The notes under the pieces were generated by a model. It did no database searches. It saw only the letters and a program-made list of their open reading frames with translations, and was not told the origin of the DNA. From the NCBI RefSeq assembly GCF_030704205.1, contig NZ_CP131913.1, forward strand, positions 1,922,001-1,986,000: a stretch of DNA of 64,000 nt, read 5' to 3'. The position numbers and the translations under genes were made by a program. Origin of the DNA: Halomonas alkalicola (GTDB lineage Bacteria; Pseudomonadota; Gammaproteobacteria; Pseudomonadales; Halomonadaceae). Shown piece by piece: positions 44,277-54,271 of the stretch (within the stretch, counting starts at the first letter, position 1; each line of letters begins with the position of its first letter).

Positions 44277-45104
44277 ATGACCGACGCATCCGCCCCGTCC
44301 ACGCGCGTGATTCCCAATGTGCTGACCATCGCCGGCTCCGACCCCAGCGGCGGCGCCGGCATCCAGGCCGATCTCAAGACCTTCTCGGCGCTGGGCGCCT
44401 ATGGTACCAGCGTGATCACCGCCCTGACCGCCCAGAACACCCAAGGCGTCAGCGGCGTGCACCCGGTGCCCGCCGAGTTCATCGCCGCCCAGCTCGAGAC
44501 CCTGCTCGACGACGTGCGCATCGACGCGGTGAAGATCGGCATGGTGGCGAGCCGCGCGGTGGCCGAGGTGATCCGCGCGGCGCTGACCCGCCGCCGTCCC
44601 CGCTGGGTGGTGCTCGACCCGGTGATGGTGGCCAAGAGCGGCGACATCCTGGTGGACGATGCCGGCATCCGCGCGGTGCGCGAGGTGCTGGTGCCTCTGG
44701 CCGACCTGGTCACCCCCAACCTGCCGGAGGGCGCTGTGCTGCTCGACGCCCCGGTGCCGGGCGACCGCGACGGCATGCTGGCCCTGGCGCCGGCGCTGCG
44801 GGCGCTGGGCGCCGGTGCCACCCTGCTCAAGGGCGGCCACCTCGCCGGCGAGGAGTGCCCCGACCTCTTGATCACCGACGAGGCGACCCACTGGATCGAG
44901 GGCGCCCGGGTCGACACCGCCAACCTGCACGGCACCGGCTGTACCCTCTCCTCGGCCATCGCCGCCCGCCTGGCCCTGGGCGAGGCCCTGCCGGCCGCGG
45001 TGGCGGGCGCCAAGCAGTGGCTGGGCGCGGCCCTGGCCGCGAGCCGGCGCCTTGATGTGGGTCAAGGGCGCGGCCCGGTGCACCACTTCCACGCCTGGTG
45101 GTAG
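44277..45104 (+). CDS. thiD: ThiD, hydroxymethylpyrimidine (phosphate) kinase
   Basis: Phosphorylates HMP and HMP-P in thiamine synthesis; 275 aa. Motifs: LTIAGSDPSGGAGIQADLKT, TALTAQNTQGV, VKIGMVASRAVAEVI, VLDPVMVAKSGD, and the anion-hole signature NLHGTGCTLSSAIAARLALG. thiG and thiS are at 59-60 kb. Confidence 0.95.
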   Translation: MTDASAPSTRVIPNVLTIAGSDPSGGAGIQADLKTFSALGAYGTSVITALTAQNTQGVSGVHPVPAEFIAAQLETLLDDVRIDAVKIGMVASRAVAEVIRAALTRRRPRWVVLDPVMVAKSGDILVDDAGIRAVREVLVPLADLVTPNLPEGAVLLDAPVPGDRDGMLALAPALRALGAGATLLKGGHLAGEECPDLLITDEATHWIEGARVDTANLHGTGCTLSSAIAARLALGEALPAAVAGAKQWLGAALAASRRLDVGQGRGPVHHFHAWW

Positions 45105-45190
45105 GGCGAATCCGGCGTTTTGCTCCTTGCAGGGGCGGCGCCGGCCTCCCATCCTGAAGGTCCCACCCTCGGGAAGCGGAGACCGCCACC

Positions 45191-46036
45191 ATGACCCAGA
45201 CGCTGCTGTTCGCCTGCGACCTCTCGGCCGAGAACCGCGCCGCCTTCGCCCGGGCCCTGCGCCTGGCTAGCGAACAGGGCGCCCGCCTCGACGTGATCCA
45301 CGTGCTCGACCCCTACCTGCCGCGGCGGGTGCTGCATGACCTGGAGGAGGCGGTGGTGGCCGACATGCAGGCGATGCTGACCGATATCCGCGAGGACTAT
45401 GCCCTCCCGGAGCCCCAGATGCTGCTGCAGACGGTGGCCGGCTCTCCCTACGCCGAGATCATCCGCGAGGCCCACGAGCGCGAGGTGGACATGATCGTCC
45501 TCGGCGCCCACCGCAAGCGCGGCCAGCCCGACCTCGTCGCCGGCACCACCCTGGCCCGGGTGCTGCGCAGCGCCCCCTGTCCGGTGCTCACGGTGAGCCA
45601 CCTGGCCAGCCAGGAGTGGCGCGACATCCTGGTGCCGGTGGACTTCTCGCTGACCTCCCGCCATACCCTGCGCGAGACCCTCAAGCGCTTTCCCGAGGCA
45701 CGACTCACCCTGCTCCACGCCTGGGACATTCCCGGCGAGCGGGAGCTCGGCTCCGACGGCGACTACGCCCGCTGGCGAGACCGCGAGGTGGCGCGGCTGC
45801 GCACCCAGCTGGAGCGCGAGACCGAACAGCTGATGGCCGAGCTCGACAGGGTGCCGGAGCTGGAGCTGGTGCTCGAGCAGGGCGACCCCCTGGAGGTGCT
45901 GATGACCCGCCTGCGCCGCCAGCCCCCGGACCTGCTGGCCCTGGGCAGCCGCGGCCAGCTGGGCCGACAGAGCCATATCACCGAGCAGCTGCTGGCCGAG
46001 CCCCATTGCGACATCATGCTCTGCCGCGCCTGGTAG
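45191..46036 (+). CDS. Tandem universal stress protein (two UspA domains)
   Basis: A 281-aa protein with two Usp folds. Domain 1 covers about residues 1-140 and ends with DMIVLGAHRKRGQPDLVAGT and VLRSAPCPVLTV. Domain 2 begins DILVPVDFSLTSRHTL and ends DLLALGSRGQLGRQSHI, EQLLAEPHCDIML. The G-x-x-G-x(9)-G nucleotide motif is only partial in both. It resembles UspE by layout. Monocistronic, with a GGAAGCGGAG ribosome site. Confidence 0.85.
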   Translation: MTQTLLFACDLSAENRAAFARALRLASEQGARLDVIHVLDPYLPRRVLHDLEEAVVADMQAMLTDIREDYALPEPQMLLQTVAGSPYAEIIREAHEREVDMIVLGAHRKRGQPDLVAGTTLARVLRSAPCPVLTVSHLASQEWRDILVPVDFSLTSRHTLRETLKRFPEARLTLLHAWDIPGERELGSDGDYARWRDREVARLRTQLERETEQLMAELDRVPELELVLEQGDPLEVLMTRLRRQPPDLLALGSRGQLGRQSHITEQLLAEPHCDIMLCRAW

Positions 46037-46111
46037 GCAATATTCGATACAGAACCTCTACGCGATGATAAAGTCTGTACATGACCGCAGACCTATCGCC
46101 GGAGGTTCCCC

Positions 46112-46717
46112 ATGCATCGTCCTGCCCATCCCGCCCTGGCTCGGGGCATCCCCGCCCCCCTGGCGGCCCTGCTGCTCGCCCTGCTGCTGACCTGGCTGCC
46201 GCTGCGCGCCGACGCCACCCAGACGGTGGAGGTGCGGGGCGTGCAGTTCGCCACCGCGCTGGAGGAGTCCGGCCAGGCCTACCACCTGATCGGCCACGGC
46301 CTGTTCCGCTACATGATCTGGACCGCCTATGTCGGGGCCTACTACCAGGCCCCCGAGGCCCTCGAGCCGGCCCCGCTATCGGCCGTACCGCGGCGGCTGG
46401 AGCTCGAGTACTTCCACGCCATCGCCGCCGATGACTTCGCCGCCGCCACCCGCGACAGCGTGCGCGAGCGCCTGGGCGACGCCGCCTACGGTGAGCTGCT
46501 GCCCGCCCTGAATGCCTTCAACCGAGCCTATCGCAGCGTCGAGCCCGGCGACCGCTACGCCCTGACCTGGGACGGCGAGGCCCTGCGGCTGGCCCTCAAT
46601 GGCGAGACGCTCCATACCAGTGACGACCCGGCGCTGGCCAACGCGCTCTTCGGCATCTGGCTGGGTGACCGGCCGCTGCGGGACGACTTCCGCGACGCCC
46701 TGCTGGGGCGCCGCTGA
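46112..46717 (+). CDS. Chalcone-isomerase-like exported protein
   Basis: A 201-aa protein with an N-terminal signal (PLAALLLALLLTWLPLRADA) and a chalcone-isomerase-like domain: VRGVQFATALEESGQAYHLI, GLFRYMIWTAYVGAYY, RLELEYFHAIAADDFA, and DPALANALFGIWLGDRPL at the end. Bacterial members are not flavonoid enzymes; their role is unknown. It stands alone between the tandem Usp gene and dtd. Confidence 0.8.
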   Translation: MHRPAHPALARGIPAPLAALLLALLLTWLPLRADATQTVEVRGVQFATALEESGQAYHLIGHGLFRYMIWTAYVGAYYQAPEALEPAPLSAVPRRLELEYFHAIAADDFAAATRDSVRERLGDAAYGELLPALNAFNRAYRSVEPGDRYALTWDGEALRLALNGETLHTSDDPALANALFGIWLGDRPLRDDFRDALLGRR

Positions 46718-46783
46718 GCAGGCGCGTGCTACGCTCGCTGCTTCCAGTCAGGCAACGGTCATGAATCATCGGGGAGAGCAGAG

Positions 46784-47221
46784 ATGAAGGCACTGATCCA
46801 GCGGGTCACCCGGGCCAGCGTGGCCGTGGAGGGGCGCACCGTGGGCGCCATCGGGCAGGGCCTGCTGGCCCTGGTGGGCGTGGAGAAGGGCGACGAGGAG
46901 GCCGCCGCCGACCGGCTGCTGCACAAGCTGTTGCACTACCGGGTGTTCGGAGACGCCGACGACAAGGTGAACCTCAACCTGCAGCAGGTCGACGGCGGGC
47001 TGCTGCTGGTCTCCCAGTTCACCCTGGCGGCCGACACCCGCAAGGGGCTCAGGCCCAGCTTCTCCAGCGCCGCCCCGCCCGACGAGGGCCACCGGCTGTT
47101 CCACTACCTGCTGGCACGCGCCGAGGCGGCCTGGCCCCGGGTGGAGAGCGGCGAGTTCGCCGCCAACATGGAGGTCTCGCTGGTCAACGACGGGCCGGTG
47201 ACCTTCCTGCTGGAGAGCTAG
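46784..47221 (+). CDS. dtd: Dtd, D-aminoacyl-tRNA deacylase
   Basis: Hydrolyses D-amino acids mischarged on tRNA; 145 aa. Both active-site motifs are present: [17 protein letters not shown] and [13 protein letters not shown] (with the Gly-cisPro pair). The gene starts [17 protein letters not shown]. Its TAG stop lies within a CTAG palindrome that is also the stop of the convergent ABC-F gene. Confidence 0.96.
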   Translation: MKALIQRVTRASVAVEGRTVGAIGQGLLALVGVEKGDEEAAADRLLHKLLHYRVFGDADDKVNLNLQQVDGGLLLVSQFTLAADTRKGLRPSFSSAAPPDEGHRLFHYLLARAEAAWPRVESGEFAANMEVSLVNDGPVTFLLES

Positions 47222-49146
47222 CCGCTGAGCTCGGCCTCCATGGCCTCCAGCGCCTCCTCGGCGGCGAGCCACTCGGCCTCCAGGTCATCCAGGCGCGACT
47301 TGAGCTCGCCCTGGCGCGCCAGGGTGGCGGTAAGCTCCGCCTTGCGGGCGGCGTCGGTGTAGAGCGCGGCGTCGCCCAGCAGCCCTTCCACCTCGGCCAG
47401 TTCCGCCTGGACCTTCTCCATGGCCTGCTCGGCGCGGTCGCGCTGCTTCTTGAGCGGGCGCAGCTTCTCGCGCAGCTCGGCGGCGGCACGTCTTGCCGCC
47501 TTGCGATCATCCCTGGGCGCCTCCTCGCCCCTGTCGGCACGCGCCTCGCGGCGCTCGCCCTCGAGGCGCGCCTTGAGCCAGGCCCGGTAGTCCTCCAGGT
47601 CGCCGTCGAAGGGCTCGACCCGGTGGTCGGCCACCCGCCAGAACTCGTCCACGGTGGCACGCAGCAGGTGGCGGTCGTGGGAGACGATGATCACCGTGCC
47701 CTCGAAGGCCGCCAGCGCCTCGGTGAGCGCCTCGCGCATCTCCAGGTCCAGGTGGTTGGTGGGCTCGTCCAGCAGCAGCAGGTTGGGCTTCTCCCAGGCC
47801 ACCAGCGAGAGCGCCAGGCGCGCCTTCTCGCCGCCGGAGAAGCGCCCCACCTCGCCGAAGGCGTCATCGCCCTGGAAGCCGAAGCCGCCCAGGAAGTTGC
47901 GGATCTCCTGCTCGCTGGCCTTCGGTGAGAGCCGCTGCACGTGCATGAAGGGGGTCGAGGCGAGGTCCAGACCCTCGAGCTGGTGCTGGGCGAAGTAGCC
48001 GATGGCCAGGTGCTCGCCGGGTACCCGCTTGCCGGCCAGCAGCGCCAGCTCGCCGGTCAGCGACTTGATCAGGGTCGACTTGCCGGCCCCGTTGGGCCCC
48101 AGCAGGCCGATGCGCTGGCCGGGCAGCAGGGTCAGCCTGACCTGGTCGAGCTGGACCTTCGCCTCCCCCGCCTCGTCGCGATAGCCGAGCCGCGCCTCGT
48201 CCAGCACCAGCAGCGGGTGGGAGGTCCTGTCGGAGGCGGGAATGGTGAAGTGGAAGGGGGAGTCGGCGTGGGCCATGGCGATATCGCCCATGCGCTCCAG
48301 CATCTTGAGGCGGCTCTGGGCCTGGCGCGCCTTCGTGGCCTTGGCCCGGAAGCGCGCCACGAAGCGCTCGATCTCCTCGCGTCGCGCCTGCTGCTTGGCC
48401 GCCTCGGCCTGCTGCAGCGCCAGCTTCTCGGCCCGGGTACGCTCGAAGGTGGAGTAGTTGCCGCGGTAGAGCACCAGGCTCTGGCGGTCGAAGTGCACGA
48501 TGTGATCGCACACTGCGTCGAGGAAGTCGCGGTCGTGGGAGATCAGCAGCAGGGTGCCGGGATAGCGCGCAAGCCACTGCTCCAGCCACAGCAGGGCGTC
48601 CAGGTCCAGGTGGTTGGTGGGTTCGTCCAGCAGCAGCAGATCGGAGGGCATGAAGAGGGTGCGGGCCAGGTTGACCCGCATCCGCCAGCCGCCGGAGAAG
48701 TCCGACAGCGGGCGCGCCAGGTCCGCCTGGGCGAAGCCCAGCCCCACCAGCAACTGGGCCGCGCGAGACGGCGCGCTGTAGCCGTCCAGCGCCTCGATGG
48801 CGCCGTGCAGCTCCGCCTCGCGGTGGGCATCGTGGGCCTCCCGGGCCGCCTCGAGCGCCGCCTGGGTGGCGCGCAGCTCGCGATCGCCGTCCAGCACGTA
48901 CTCGACGATGGGGCGATCGAGGGCCTCCACCTCCTGGGCCATGTGGGCGATGCGCTGGCCGCCGCTCATCTCGACCTCGCCGCGGTCCGGGGCCAGCTCG
49001 CCGAGCAGCAGCTTGAAGAGGCTCGACTTGCCGGCGCCGTTGGGGCCGACGATCCCCGCCTTGTGACCGGCGTGCAGGGTCAGGTCGGCCCCCTCCAGCA
49101 GGGCCTGGGTGCCGCGTTGCAGGGAAACTTGGCGCAGTGCGATCAT
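47218..49146 (-). CDS. ABC-F family ATPase (YheS-like)
   Basis: A soluble twin-ATPase ABC-F protein, 642 aa, of the group acting on ribosomes. Two Walker A motifs ([10 protein letters not shown] near residue 37, [10 protein letters not shown] near 349), two signatures ([26 protein letters not shown]) and two [13 protein letters not shown]alker B motifs are present. The interdomain linker is basic, and a C-terminal coiled-coil extension (about residues 535-640, [16 protein letters not shown]) matches YheS. E. coli YheS has been linked to relief of certain ribosome stalls; I infer the same group by layout. Confidence 0.9.
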   Translation of the reverse strand: MIALRQVSLQRGTQALLEGADLTLHAGHKAGIVGPNGAGKSSLFKLLLGELAPDRGEVEMSGGQRIAHMAQEVEALDRPIVEYVLDGDRELRATQAALEAAREAHDAHREAELHGAIEALDGYSAPSRAAQLLVGLGFAQADLARPLSDFSGGWRMRVNLARTLFMPSDLLLLDEPTNHLDLDALLWLEQWLARYPGTLLLISHDRDFLDAVCDHIVHFDRQSLVLYRGNYSTFERTRAEKLALQQAEAAKQQARREEIERFVARFRAKATKARQAQSRLKMLERMGDIAMAHADSPFHFTIPASDRTSHPLLVLDEARLGYRDEAGEAKVQLDQVRLTLLPGQRIGLLGPNGAGKSTLIKSLTGELALLAGKRVPGEHLAIGYFAQHQLEGLDLASTPFMHVQRLSPKASEQEIRNFLGGFGFQGDDAFGEVGRFSGGEKARLALSLVAWEKPNLLLLDEPTNHLDLEMREALTEALAAFEGTVIIVSHDRHLLRATVDEFWRVADHRVEPFDGDLEDYRAWLKARLEGERREARADRGEEAPRDDRKAARRAAAELREKLRPLKKQRDRAEQAMEKVQAELAEVEGLLGDAALYTDAARKAELTATLARQGELKSRLDDLEAEWLAAEEALEAMEAELSG

Positions 49147-49202
49147 GCGGGCTCCACGGGCTGTGCATGGGGGTCGCCGCCCTGTCGGCGACGACCGATG
49201 AA

Positions 49203-49739
49203 ATGAACGATGATTCTACCGAAATGACGGCCGTCCTGCGGCGCCGTCTGAGCGAACACTCCCTGTGGGCGTTCGCCCTGGCCCTCTACGCCCGCCCCGG
49301 GGTCGAGGCGGCCTGCCTGGCACTGCAGGACGAGGCCGGCGTCGACGTCTGCGAGCTGCTGTGGCGCTGCTGGCTGCTGCAACATGGCGCCCGGCCCGGC
49401 CCGGCAGCCGAGGCGGGAGTGGCCGAGGTGCGCCGCTGGCAGGCCGAGGTCACCGCCCCGCTGCGAACCGTGCGCCGCCGGCTCAAGCCCGAAGCGGCCA
49501 GCGATGCCGGGGTCGCCGCGCTGCGCGAGACCCTCAAGCGCGCCGAGCTCGAGGCCGAGCGCGAGGCCCTGACGCGACTCGAGCGACTGGTCCTCGCGGG
49601 TGAAAAGCGGCTGTCTCCGACCACCGGCATAAGTACCGAAAAAGTCCTGGAAAGTACCCTTCTCCTGCAGAAAAAAACCCATCTTTCAACGCTTCAGACG
49701 CTGATTGCCTCGCTTGACCCTCCCCCGGCCCCACGCTAG
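49203..49739 (+). CDS. TIGR02444 family (DUF2390) protein
   Basis: A 178-aa protein. SEHSLWAFALALYARPGVEAACLALQ followed by GVDVCELLWRCWLLQHGAR is the TIGR02444 signature, then a long helical middle (VRRWQAEVTAPLRTVRRRLK). The function is unknown; the family usually lies next to this ABC-F gene in pseudomonads and halomonads, divergent from it as here. The last 40 residues are less GC-rich than the rest and carry LQKKTHLSTLQ. Confidence 0.85.
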   Translation: MNDDSTEMTAVLRRRLSEHSLWAFALALYARPGVEAACLALQDEAGVDVCELLWRCWLLQHGARPGPAAEAGVAEVRRWQAEVTAPLRTVRRRLKPEAASDAGVAALRETLKRAELEAEREALTRLERLVLAGEKRLSPTTGISTEKVLESTLLLQKKTHLSTLQTLIASLDPPPAPR

Positions 49740-49743
49740 CCTG
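49715..49743 (+). promoter_or_regulatory. Possible teaA promoter
   Basis: TTGACC (49715-49720), a 17-bp spacer and TAGCCT (49738-49743) overlap the end of the TIGR02444 gene and precede teaA by about 90 bp. The -10 box is poor, as is common for osmotically induced promoters; low confidence. Confidence 0.3.
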
Positions 49744-49830
49744 AAAAACACATGTGCGAGCGAAAGGCCCGTGTCGTGCCTGTCATTTTCGCAAGAACGT
49801 GACCATCCAAACCGTAAAGGGACTACAAGA

Positions 49831-50850
49831 ATGAAGGCAACCAAGCTGTTGACCACGGCCACCGTCGGCGCCCTGCTTTTCGGGATGTCCGCGGCGGCCC
49901 ATTCCGCCAACTGGCGCTATGCCCACGAGGAGTTCGAAGGCGATGTCCAGGACGTCTTCGCCATGGCGTTCAAGGAATATATCGAGGAGAACTCCGACAA
50001 TACCGTCCAGGTCTATCGCTTCGGCGAGCTGGGCGAGTCCGACGACATCATGGAGCAGACCCAGGCGGGCATCCTGCAGTTCGTCAACCAGTCACCCGGC
50101 TTCACCGGCGCGCTGATCCCCGAGGCGCAGATCTTCTTCGTGCCCTACCTGCTGCCCACCGATGAAGCGCAGGTCATCGAGTTCTTCAACACCAGCGTGG
50201 CCATCAACGAGATGTTCCCGGAGCTCTACGCCGAACAGGGCCTGGAGCTGCTCAAGATGTATCCGGAAGGCGAGATGGTCGTCACCCTGGACGAGCCCTT
50301 CACCACCCCGGAAGAGCTGCGCGGCAAGAACATCCGCACCATGACCAACCCGCTGCTCTCCGAGACCTACCGTGCCTTCGGCGCCAGCCCGACGCCGCTG
50401 CCCTGGGGCGAGGTCTACGGCGGCCTGCAGACCGGTATCCTGCAGGGTCAAGAGAACCCGATCTTCTGGATCGAGTCCGGCGGCCTCTACGAGGTCTCCC
50501 CGAACCTGGTCTACACCGGCCACGGCTGGTTCACCACCGCCATGATGGCCAACCAGGACTTTTTCGACGGCCTCTCCGAGGAGGAGCAACAGCTGGTGCG
50601 TGATGCCAGCGAGCATGCCTACGAGATCATCATCGAGCATATCTCGGGCCTGGCCGACGAGTCCCTGGCCAAGATCCAGGCGGCCTCCGACGAGGTCACC
50701 GTCACCCGTCTGACCGAGGAGCAGATCCAGGCCTTCCGCGACCGCGCCCCGCGCGTCGAGGAGCGCTTCATCGAGATGACCGGTGAGCGTGGCCAGGCGC
50801 TGCTGGAGCAGTTCCACGCCGACCTGGAGGCGGTGACGGCCGACGACTGA
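49831..50850 (+). CDS. teaA: TeaA, ectoine/hydroxyectoine-binding TRAP periplasmic protein
   Basis: Periplasmic binding protein (DctP type) of the osmoregulated ectoine importer; 339 aa. Signal peptide MKATKLLTTATVGALLFGMS ending SAN, then NWRYAHEEFEGDVQDVFAMA, FGELGESDDIMEQTQAGI, LQFVNQSPGF, MTNPLLSETYRAFG and LPWGEVYGGLQTGIL. These match H. elongata TeaA as I remember it, nearly residue for residue in the ligand-binding region. Followed by a terminator-like hairpin and then teaB. Confidence 0.95.
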   Translation: MKATKLLTTATVGALLFGMSAAAHSANWRYAHEEFEGDVQDVFAMAFKEYIEENSDNTVQVYRFGELGESDDIMEQTQAGILQFVNQSPGFTGALIPEAQIFFVPYLLPTDEAQVIEFFNTSVAINEMFPELYAEQGLELLKMYPEGEMVVTLDEPFTTPEELRGKNIRTMTNPLLSETYRAFGASPTPLPWGEVYGGLQTGILQGQENPIFWIESGGLYEVSPNLVYTGHGWFTTAMMANQDFFDGLSEEEQQLVRDASEHAYEIIIEHISGLADESLAKIQAASDEVTVTRLTEEQIQAFRDRAPRVEERFIEMTGERGQALLEQFHADLEAVTADD

Positions 50851-50880
50851 GCCGGCCCACAGCGCCTGCGATATCGACAC

Positions 50881-50910
50881 GGGGGGTGGCCGAAAGGCTG
50901 CCCCCCTTGT
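50881..50910 (+). terminator. Hairpin between teaA and teaB
   Basis: An 11-bp G/C-rich stem with two G-U pairs (50881-50891 with 50896-50906) closed by a GAAA tetraloop, then TTGT. Likely a leaky terminator that makes teaA message more abundant than teaBC message. Confidence 0.7.
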
Positions 50911-51049
50911 CTTCGGCCCGAACATCCGGCCATGCAGCGTTGAAGCCGGCAAAGCAGCGCCTCCAGGGAGGCGGTAACCTCAGGGTGAGAAGCGCCCGAC
51001 AGGCGCTCGCGATGCCACGGCGCACGGGGAACGACAGGAGCCCGCCGAC

Positions 51050-51637
51050 ATGGAAATGAACGAAGACGACATTGCCGAGAAGAACTACCGCTCGACCCTG
51101 CCCGGCCCGCTGGGGGCCATCGACACCTGGATCAGCCGCACCGAGGCGGTGATCCTGGCCGTGGGGGTGATCCTCATGGCCATCAACACCATCGCCAACG
51201 TGCTGAGCCGCTTCCTCCTCGGCGAGAGCCTGCACTTCTCCGAGGAGATCAATCGCATCCTGATCGTGATGATCACCTTCGCCGGCATCGGCTATGCGGC
51301 CCGCCACGGGCGCCATATCCGCATGTCGGCCATCTATGACGCCGTGCCCACCGGCGGGCGACGCTGGATGATGATCGTCATCAGCCTGTTCACCGCCCTG
51401 GTGATGTTCGTGCTCTGCTACTACTCGATCGGCTACATCTCCACCCTCTACGGCCGTGGTCGCGTGCTCCCCTCGCTGAGCATCCCGGTGTGGATGATGT
51501 ACGTCTGGGTGCCGATCGGCTTCGCCATCACCGGCATCCAGTACCTGCTCACCGCCATCAAGAACCTGACCTCCCGCGACGTCTACCTCTCGACCCATGT
51601 GGTGGACGGCTACAAGGACACGGAAACGGAAGTCTGA
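51050..51637 (+). CDS. teaB: TeaB, small membrane subunit of the ectoine TRAP transporter
   Basis: The DctQ-type subunit, 195 aa, four helices: [60 protein letters not shown] and [23 protein letters not shown] 51050 has AGGAG about ten bases upstream; ATG 51056 is the alternative. It lies between the teaA hairpin and teaC. The assignment rests on gene order with teaA and teaD. Confidence 0.9.
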   Translation: MEMNEDDIAEKNYRSTLPGPLGAIDTWISRTEAVILAVGVILMAINTIANVLSRFLLGESLHFSEEINRILIVMITFAGIGYAARHGRHIRMSAIYDAVPTGGRRWMMIVISLFTALVMFVLCYYSIGYISTLYGRGRVLPSLSIPVWMMYVWVPIGFAITGIQYLLTAIKNLTSRDVYLSTHVVDGYKDTETEV

Positions 51638-51667
51638 TCCCGATCGGGCTAGCGAGGACACCTCACC

Positions 51668-52953
51668 ATGACAGCCATCATCCTCTCCATCATGATCGTG
51701 CTGCTGCTGCTCGGCTTCCCGATGATGACCCCCCTGGCGACGGCGGCGTTCGTCGGGTTCTACATGACCTTCGGCGGCCTCGGCCAGATGGAAACCCTGA
51801 TCCAGCAGATGATGGGCGGCATCCGCCCCACCGCGCTGATCGCCGTGCCGATGTTTATCCTGGCCGCCGACATCATGACCCGCGGCCAGTCCGCCAACCG
51901 CCTGATCAACATGGTCATGGCCTTCGTGGGGCACATCAGGGGGGGGGCCTGGCGGTCTCTACCGCCACCTCCTGCACGCTGTTCGGCGCCGTCTCCGGCT
52001 CCACCCAGGCCACCGTGGTGGCGGTGGGGTCGCCGCTGCGCCCGCGGATGCTCAAGGCGGGCTACAAGGACTCCTTCACCCTGGCGCTGATCATCAACTC
52101 CAGCGACATCGCCTTCCTGATCCCGCCGAGCATCGGCATGATCATCTACGGGGTCATCTCCGGCACCTCCATCGGCGAGCTGTTCATCGCCGGCATCGGC
52201 CCGGGCCTGCTGATCCTGGCCATGTTCTCGGCCTACTGCGTGGTCTACGCCACCATCCACAATGTACCGACCGAGCCCAAGGCGACCTGGAAGCAGCGCG
52301 CCGTCTCGGTGAAGGACGCCCTCTGGCCGCTGGGCTTCCCGGTGCTGATCGTCGGCGGCATCTACGGCGGCATCTTCAGCCCCACCGAGGCCGCGGCCGC
52401 CTGCGTGCTGTACGCGGTGATCCTCGAGTTCGTGGTGTTCCGCTCGCTGAAGCTGCACCACATCTACGCCATCGCCAAGTCCACCGGCCTGATCACCTCG
52501 GTGGTCTTCATCCTGGTGGCGGTGGGCAACGGCTTCTCCTGGATCATCTCCTTCGCCCAGATCCCCCAGACGATCCTCGCCGCCGTGGGCATCAACGAGG
52601 CCGGCCCGGTGGGCGTGCTGATCGCCATCTCCATCGCCTTCTTCGTGGCCTGCATGTTCGTGGACCCCATCGTGGTGATCCTGGTGCTGACGCCGATCTT
52701 CGCCCCGGCCATCGCCGCCTCGGGCCTCGACCCGGTGCTGGTGGGCGTGCTGATCACCCTGCAGGTGGCGATAGGCTCGGCGACACCCCCCTTCGGCTGC
52801 GACATCTTCACCGCCATCGCCATCTTCAAGCGACCCTACTGGGAGGTGATCCGCGGCACGCCACCCTTCATCTTCATGCTGACCCTGGCCGCCGCGCTGA
52901 TCATCATGTTCCCGCAGATCGCCCTGTTCCTGCGCGACCTGGCATTCCGCTGA
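51668..52953 (+). pseudogene. teaC: TeaC, large membrane subunit of the ectoine TRAP transporter, frameshifted at a G9 tract
   Basis: The DctM-type permease. The first part reads MTAIILSIMIVLLLLGFPMM to VMAFVGHIRGG, then the frame is lost at a run of nine G (51939-51947). Continuing after the run in another frame gives LAVSTATSCTLFGAVSGSTQ and the rest of the permease to LFLRDLAFR. Seven G restores GHIRGGLAVST, the family sequence; total length 1286 nt fits 427 codons plus two bases. As written the product would stop about 50 residues later. It may be a homopolymer sequencing error or a phase-variable tract. It lies between teaB and teaD. Confidence 0.88.
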
Positions 52954-52994
52954 TCCACTACCCCTGATCCAATAACCTCAAGAGAGGACACGCC

Positions 52995-53438
52995 ATGTTC
53001 AATCGGATACTGGTCCCGGTGGACGGTTCCAGGGGGGCGCTGAAGGCCCTGGAGAAGGGCGTCGGCCTGCAGATGCTGACCGGCGCCGAGCTCTATACCC
53101 TGTGCGTCTTCAAGCACCACAGCCTGCTGGAGGCCTCGCTCTCCATGGTGCGTCCGGACAGGCTCGAGATCCCCGACGACGCCCTCAAGGAGTACGCCAC
53201 CGAGATCGCCGTGCAGGCCAAGGCCCATGCCCTCGAGCTGGGCGTGCCGGCCGAGAAGCTGCGCGCCTTCGTCAAGGGTGGGCGCCCCTCGCGCATCATC
53301 GTGCGCTTCGCCCGCAAGCGGGAGTGCGACCTGATCGTGATCGGCTCCCAGGGCACCAACGGCGACAAGAGCCTGCTGCTGGGCAGCGTGGCCCAGCGCG
53401 TGGCCGGCTCCGCCCACTGTCCCACGCTGGTCGTCTGA
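52995..53438 (+). CDS. teaD: TeaD, universal stress protein regulating the ectoine transporter
   Basis: A 147-aa UspA-fold protein. It starts [20 protein letters not shown] and ends with the ATP-binding signature [24 protein letters not shown] loop followed by [16 protein letters not shown]. In H. elongata TeaD binds ATP and lowers TeaABC activity. The length and position as last gene of teaABCD match. Ribosome site AGAGGACACG. Confidence 0.93.
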   Translation: MFNRILVPVDGSRGALKALEKGVGLQMLTGAELYTLCVFKHHSLLEASLSMVRPDRLEIPDDALKEYATEIAVQAKAHALELGVPAEKLRAFVKGGRPSRIIVRFARKRECDLIVIGSQGTNGDKSLLLGSVAQRVAGSAHCPTLVV

Positions 53439-53566
53439 CCCAGGTGGTATCATGGCTGCGGTCGGGCCGGTCTTGCACCATCGCCGTGCGGAACCGCCCC
53501 GCCCCCGCGGAGTCCCATGGTCTCCAATCACCGATGGCGCTTCGCGCCTAACCACAAGGCCCGTTC

Positions 53567-54253
53567 ATGAAGAGACTGCTGACCACCGCTTCCCTGACCG
53601 CCCTGCTGGGCGCCGCCCCCCTGGCGCTGGCTGCGCCGGAGACCGACGAGGGGCGTCTCGGCTACAGCCTGGGCGTGACCCTTGGCCAGAGCATCCAGCG
53701 GGACGTCAGAGACCTGGACGTGGACGCCTTCACCCAGGCGATCCAGGACGTCTTCGCCGGTGGCGAACTGGCGATGAGCGACGAGGAGATGGCCGAGACC
53801 CTGATGCAGTTCCAGCAGCAGGCGATGGCCTCTCGCCAGGCCGAGGCCGAGCAGCGGGCCGAGAACAACCGCGCCGAAGGCGAGGCCTTCCTGGCCGCCA
53901 ACGCCGAGGCGGAGGGCGTCGAGGTCACCGCCTCCGGCCTGCAGTACCGGGTGCTGGAGTCCGGCGACGGCGCCACCCCGGGCCCCGAGGACAGCGTCGA
54001 GGTGCACTACGAAGGCACCCTGATCGACGGCACCGTCTTCGACAGCTCCCTGGAGCGCGGCGAGCCGGTCAGCTTCCGCGTCGATCAGGTCATCGACGGC
54101 TGGCAGGAGGCCCTGCAGCTGATGAGCGTCGGCGATAGCTGGGAGATCGTGATCCCCGCCGAGCTGGCCTACGGCGTCCAGGGCCAGGGGCCCATCGGTC
54201 CCAACGAGACCCTGATCTTCCGCGTCGACCTGCTCGACGTCATTGATGACTGA
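53567..54253 (+). CDS. FKBP-type peptidyl-prolyl isomerase (FklB/Mip-like), exported
   Basis: A 228-aa isomerase. It has a signal peptide (MKRLLTTASLTALLGAAPLALA), an N-terminal dimerisation/chaperone region (LGYSLGVTLGQSIQRDV, long Gln/Glu-rich helix around residues 85-115) and a C-terminal FKBP domain: YRVLESGDGATPGPEDSVEV, YEGTLIDGTVFDSSLERG, VIDGWQEALQLMSVGDSW and IPAELAYG. Similar to FkpA/FklB/Mip. Likely periplasmic. It lies 18 bp before the esterase gene. Confidence 0.9.
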   Translation: MKRLLTTASLTALLGAAPLALAAPETDEGRLGYSLGVTLGQSIQRDVRDLDVDAFTQAIQDVFAGGELAMSDEEMAETLMQFQQQAMASRQAEAEQRAENNRAEGEAFLAANAEAEGVEVTASGLQYRVLESGDGATPGPEDSVEVHYEGTLIDGTVFDSSLERGEPVSFRVDQVIDGWQEALQLMSVGDSWEIVIPAELAYGVQGQGPIGPNETLIFRVDLLDVIDD

Positions 54254-54271
54254 GCCCGACGCCGGAGCCCC

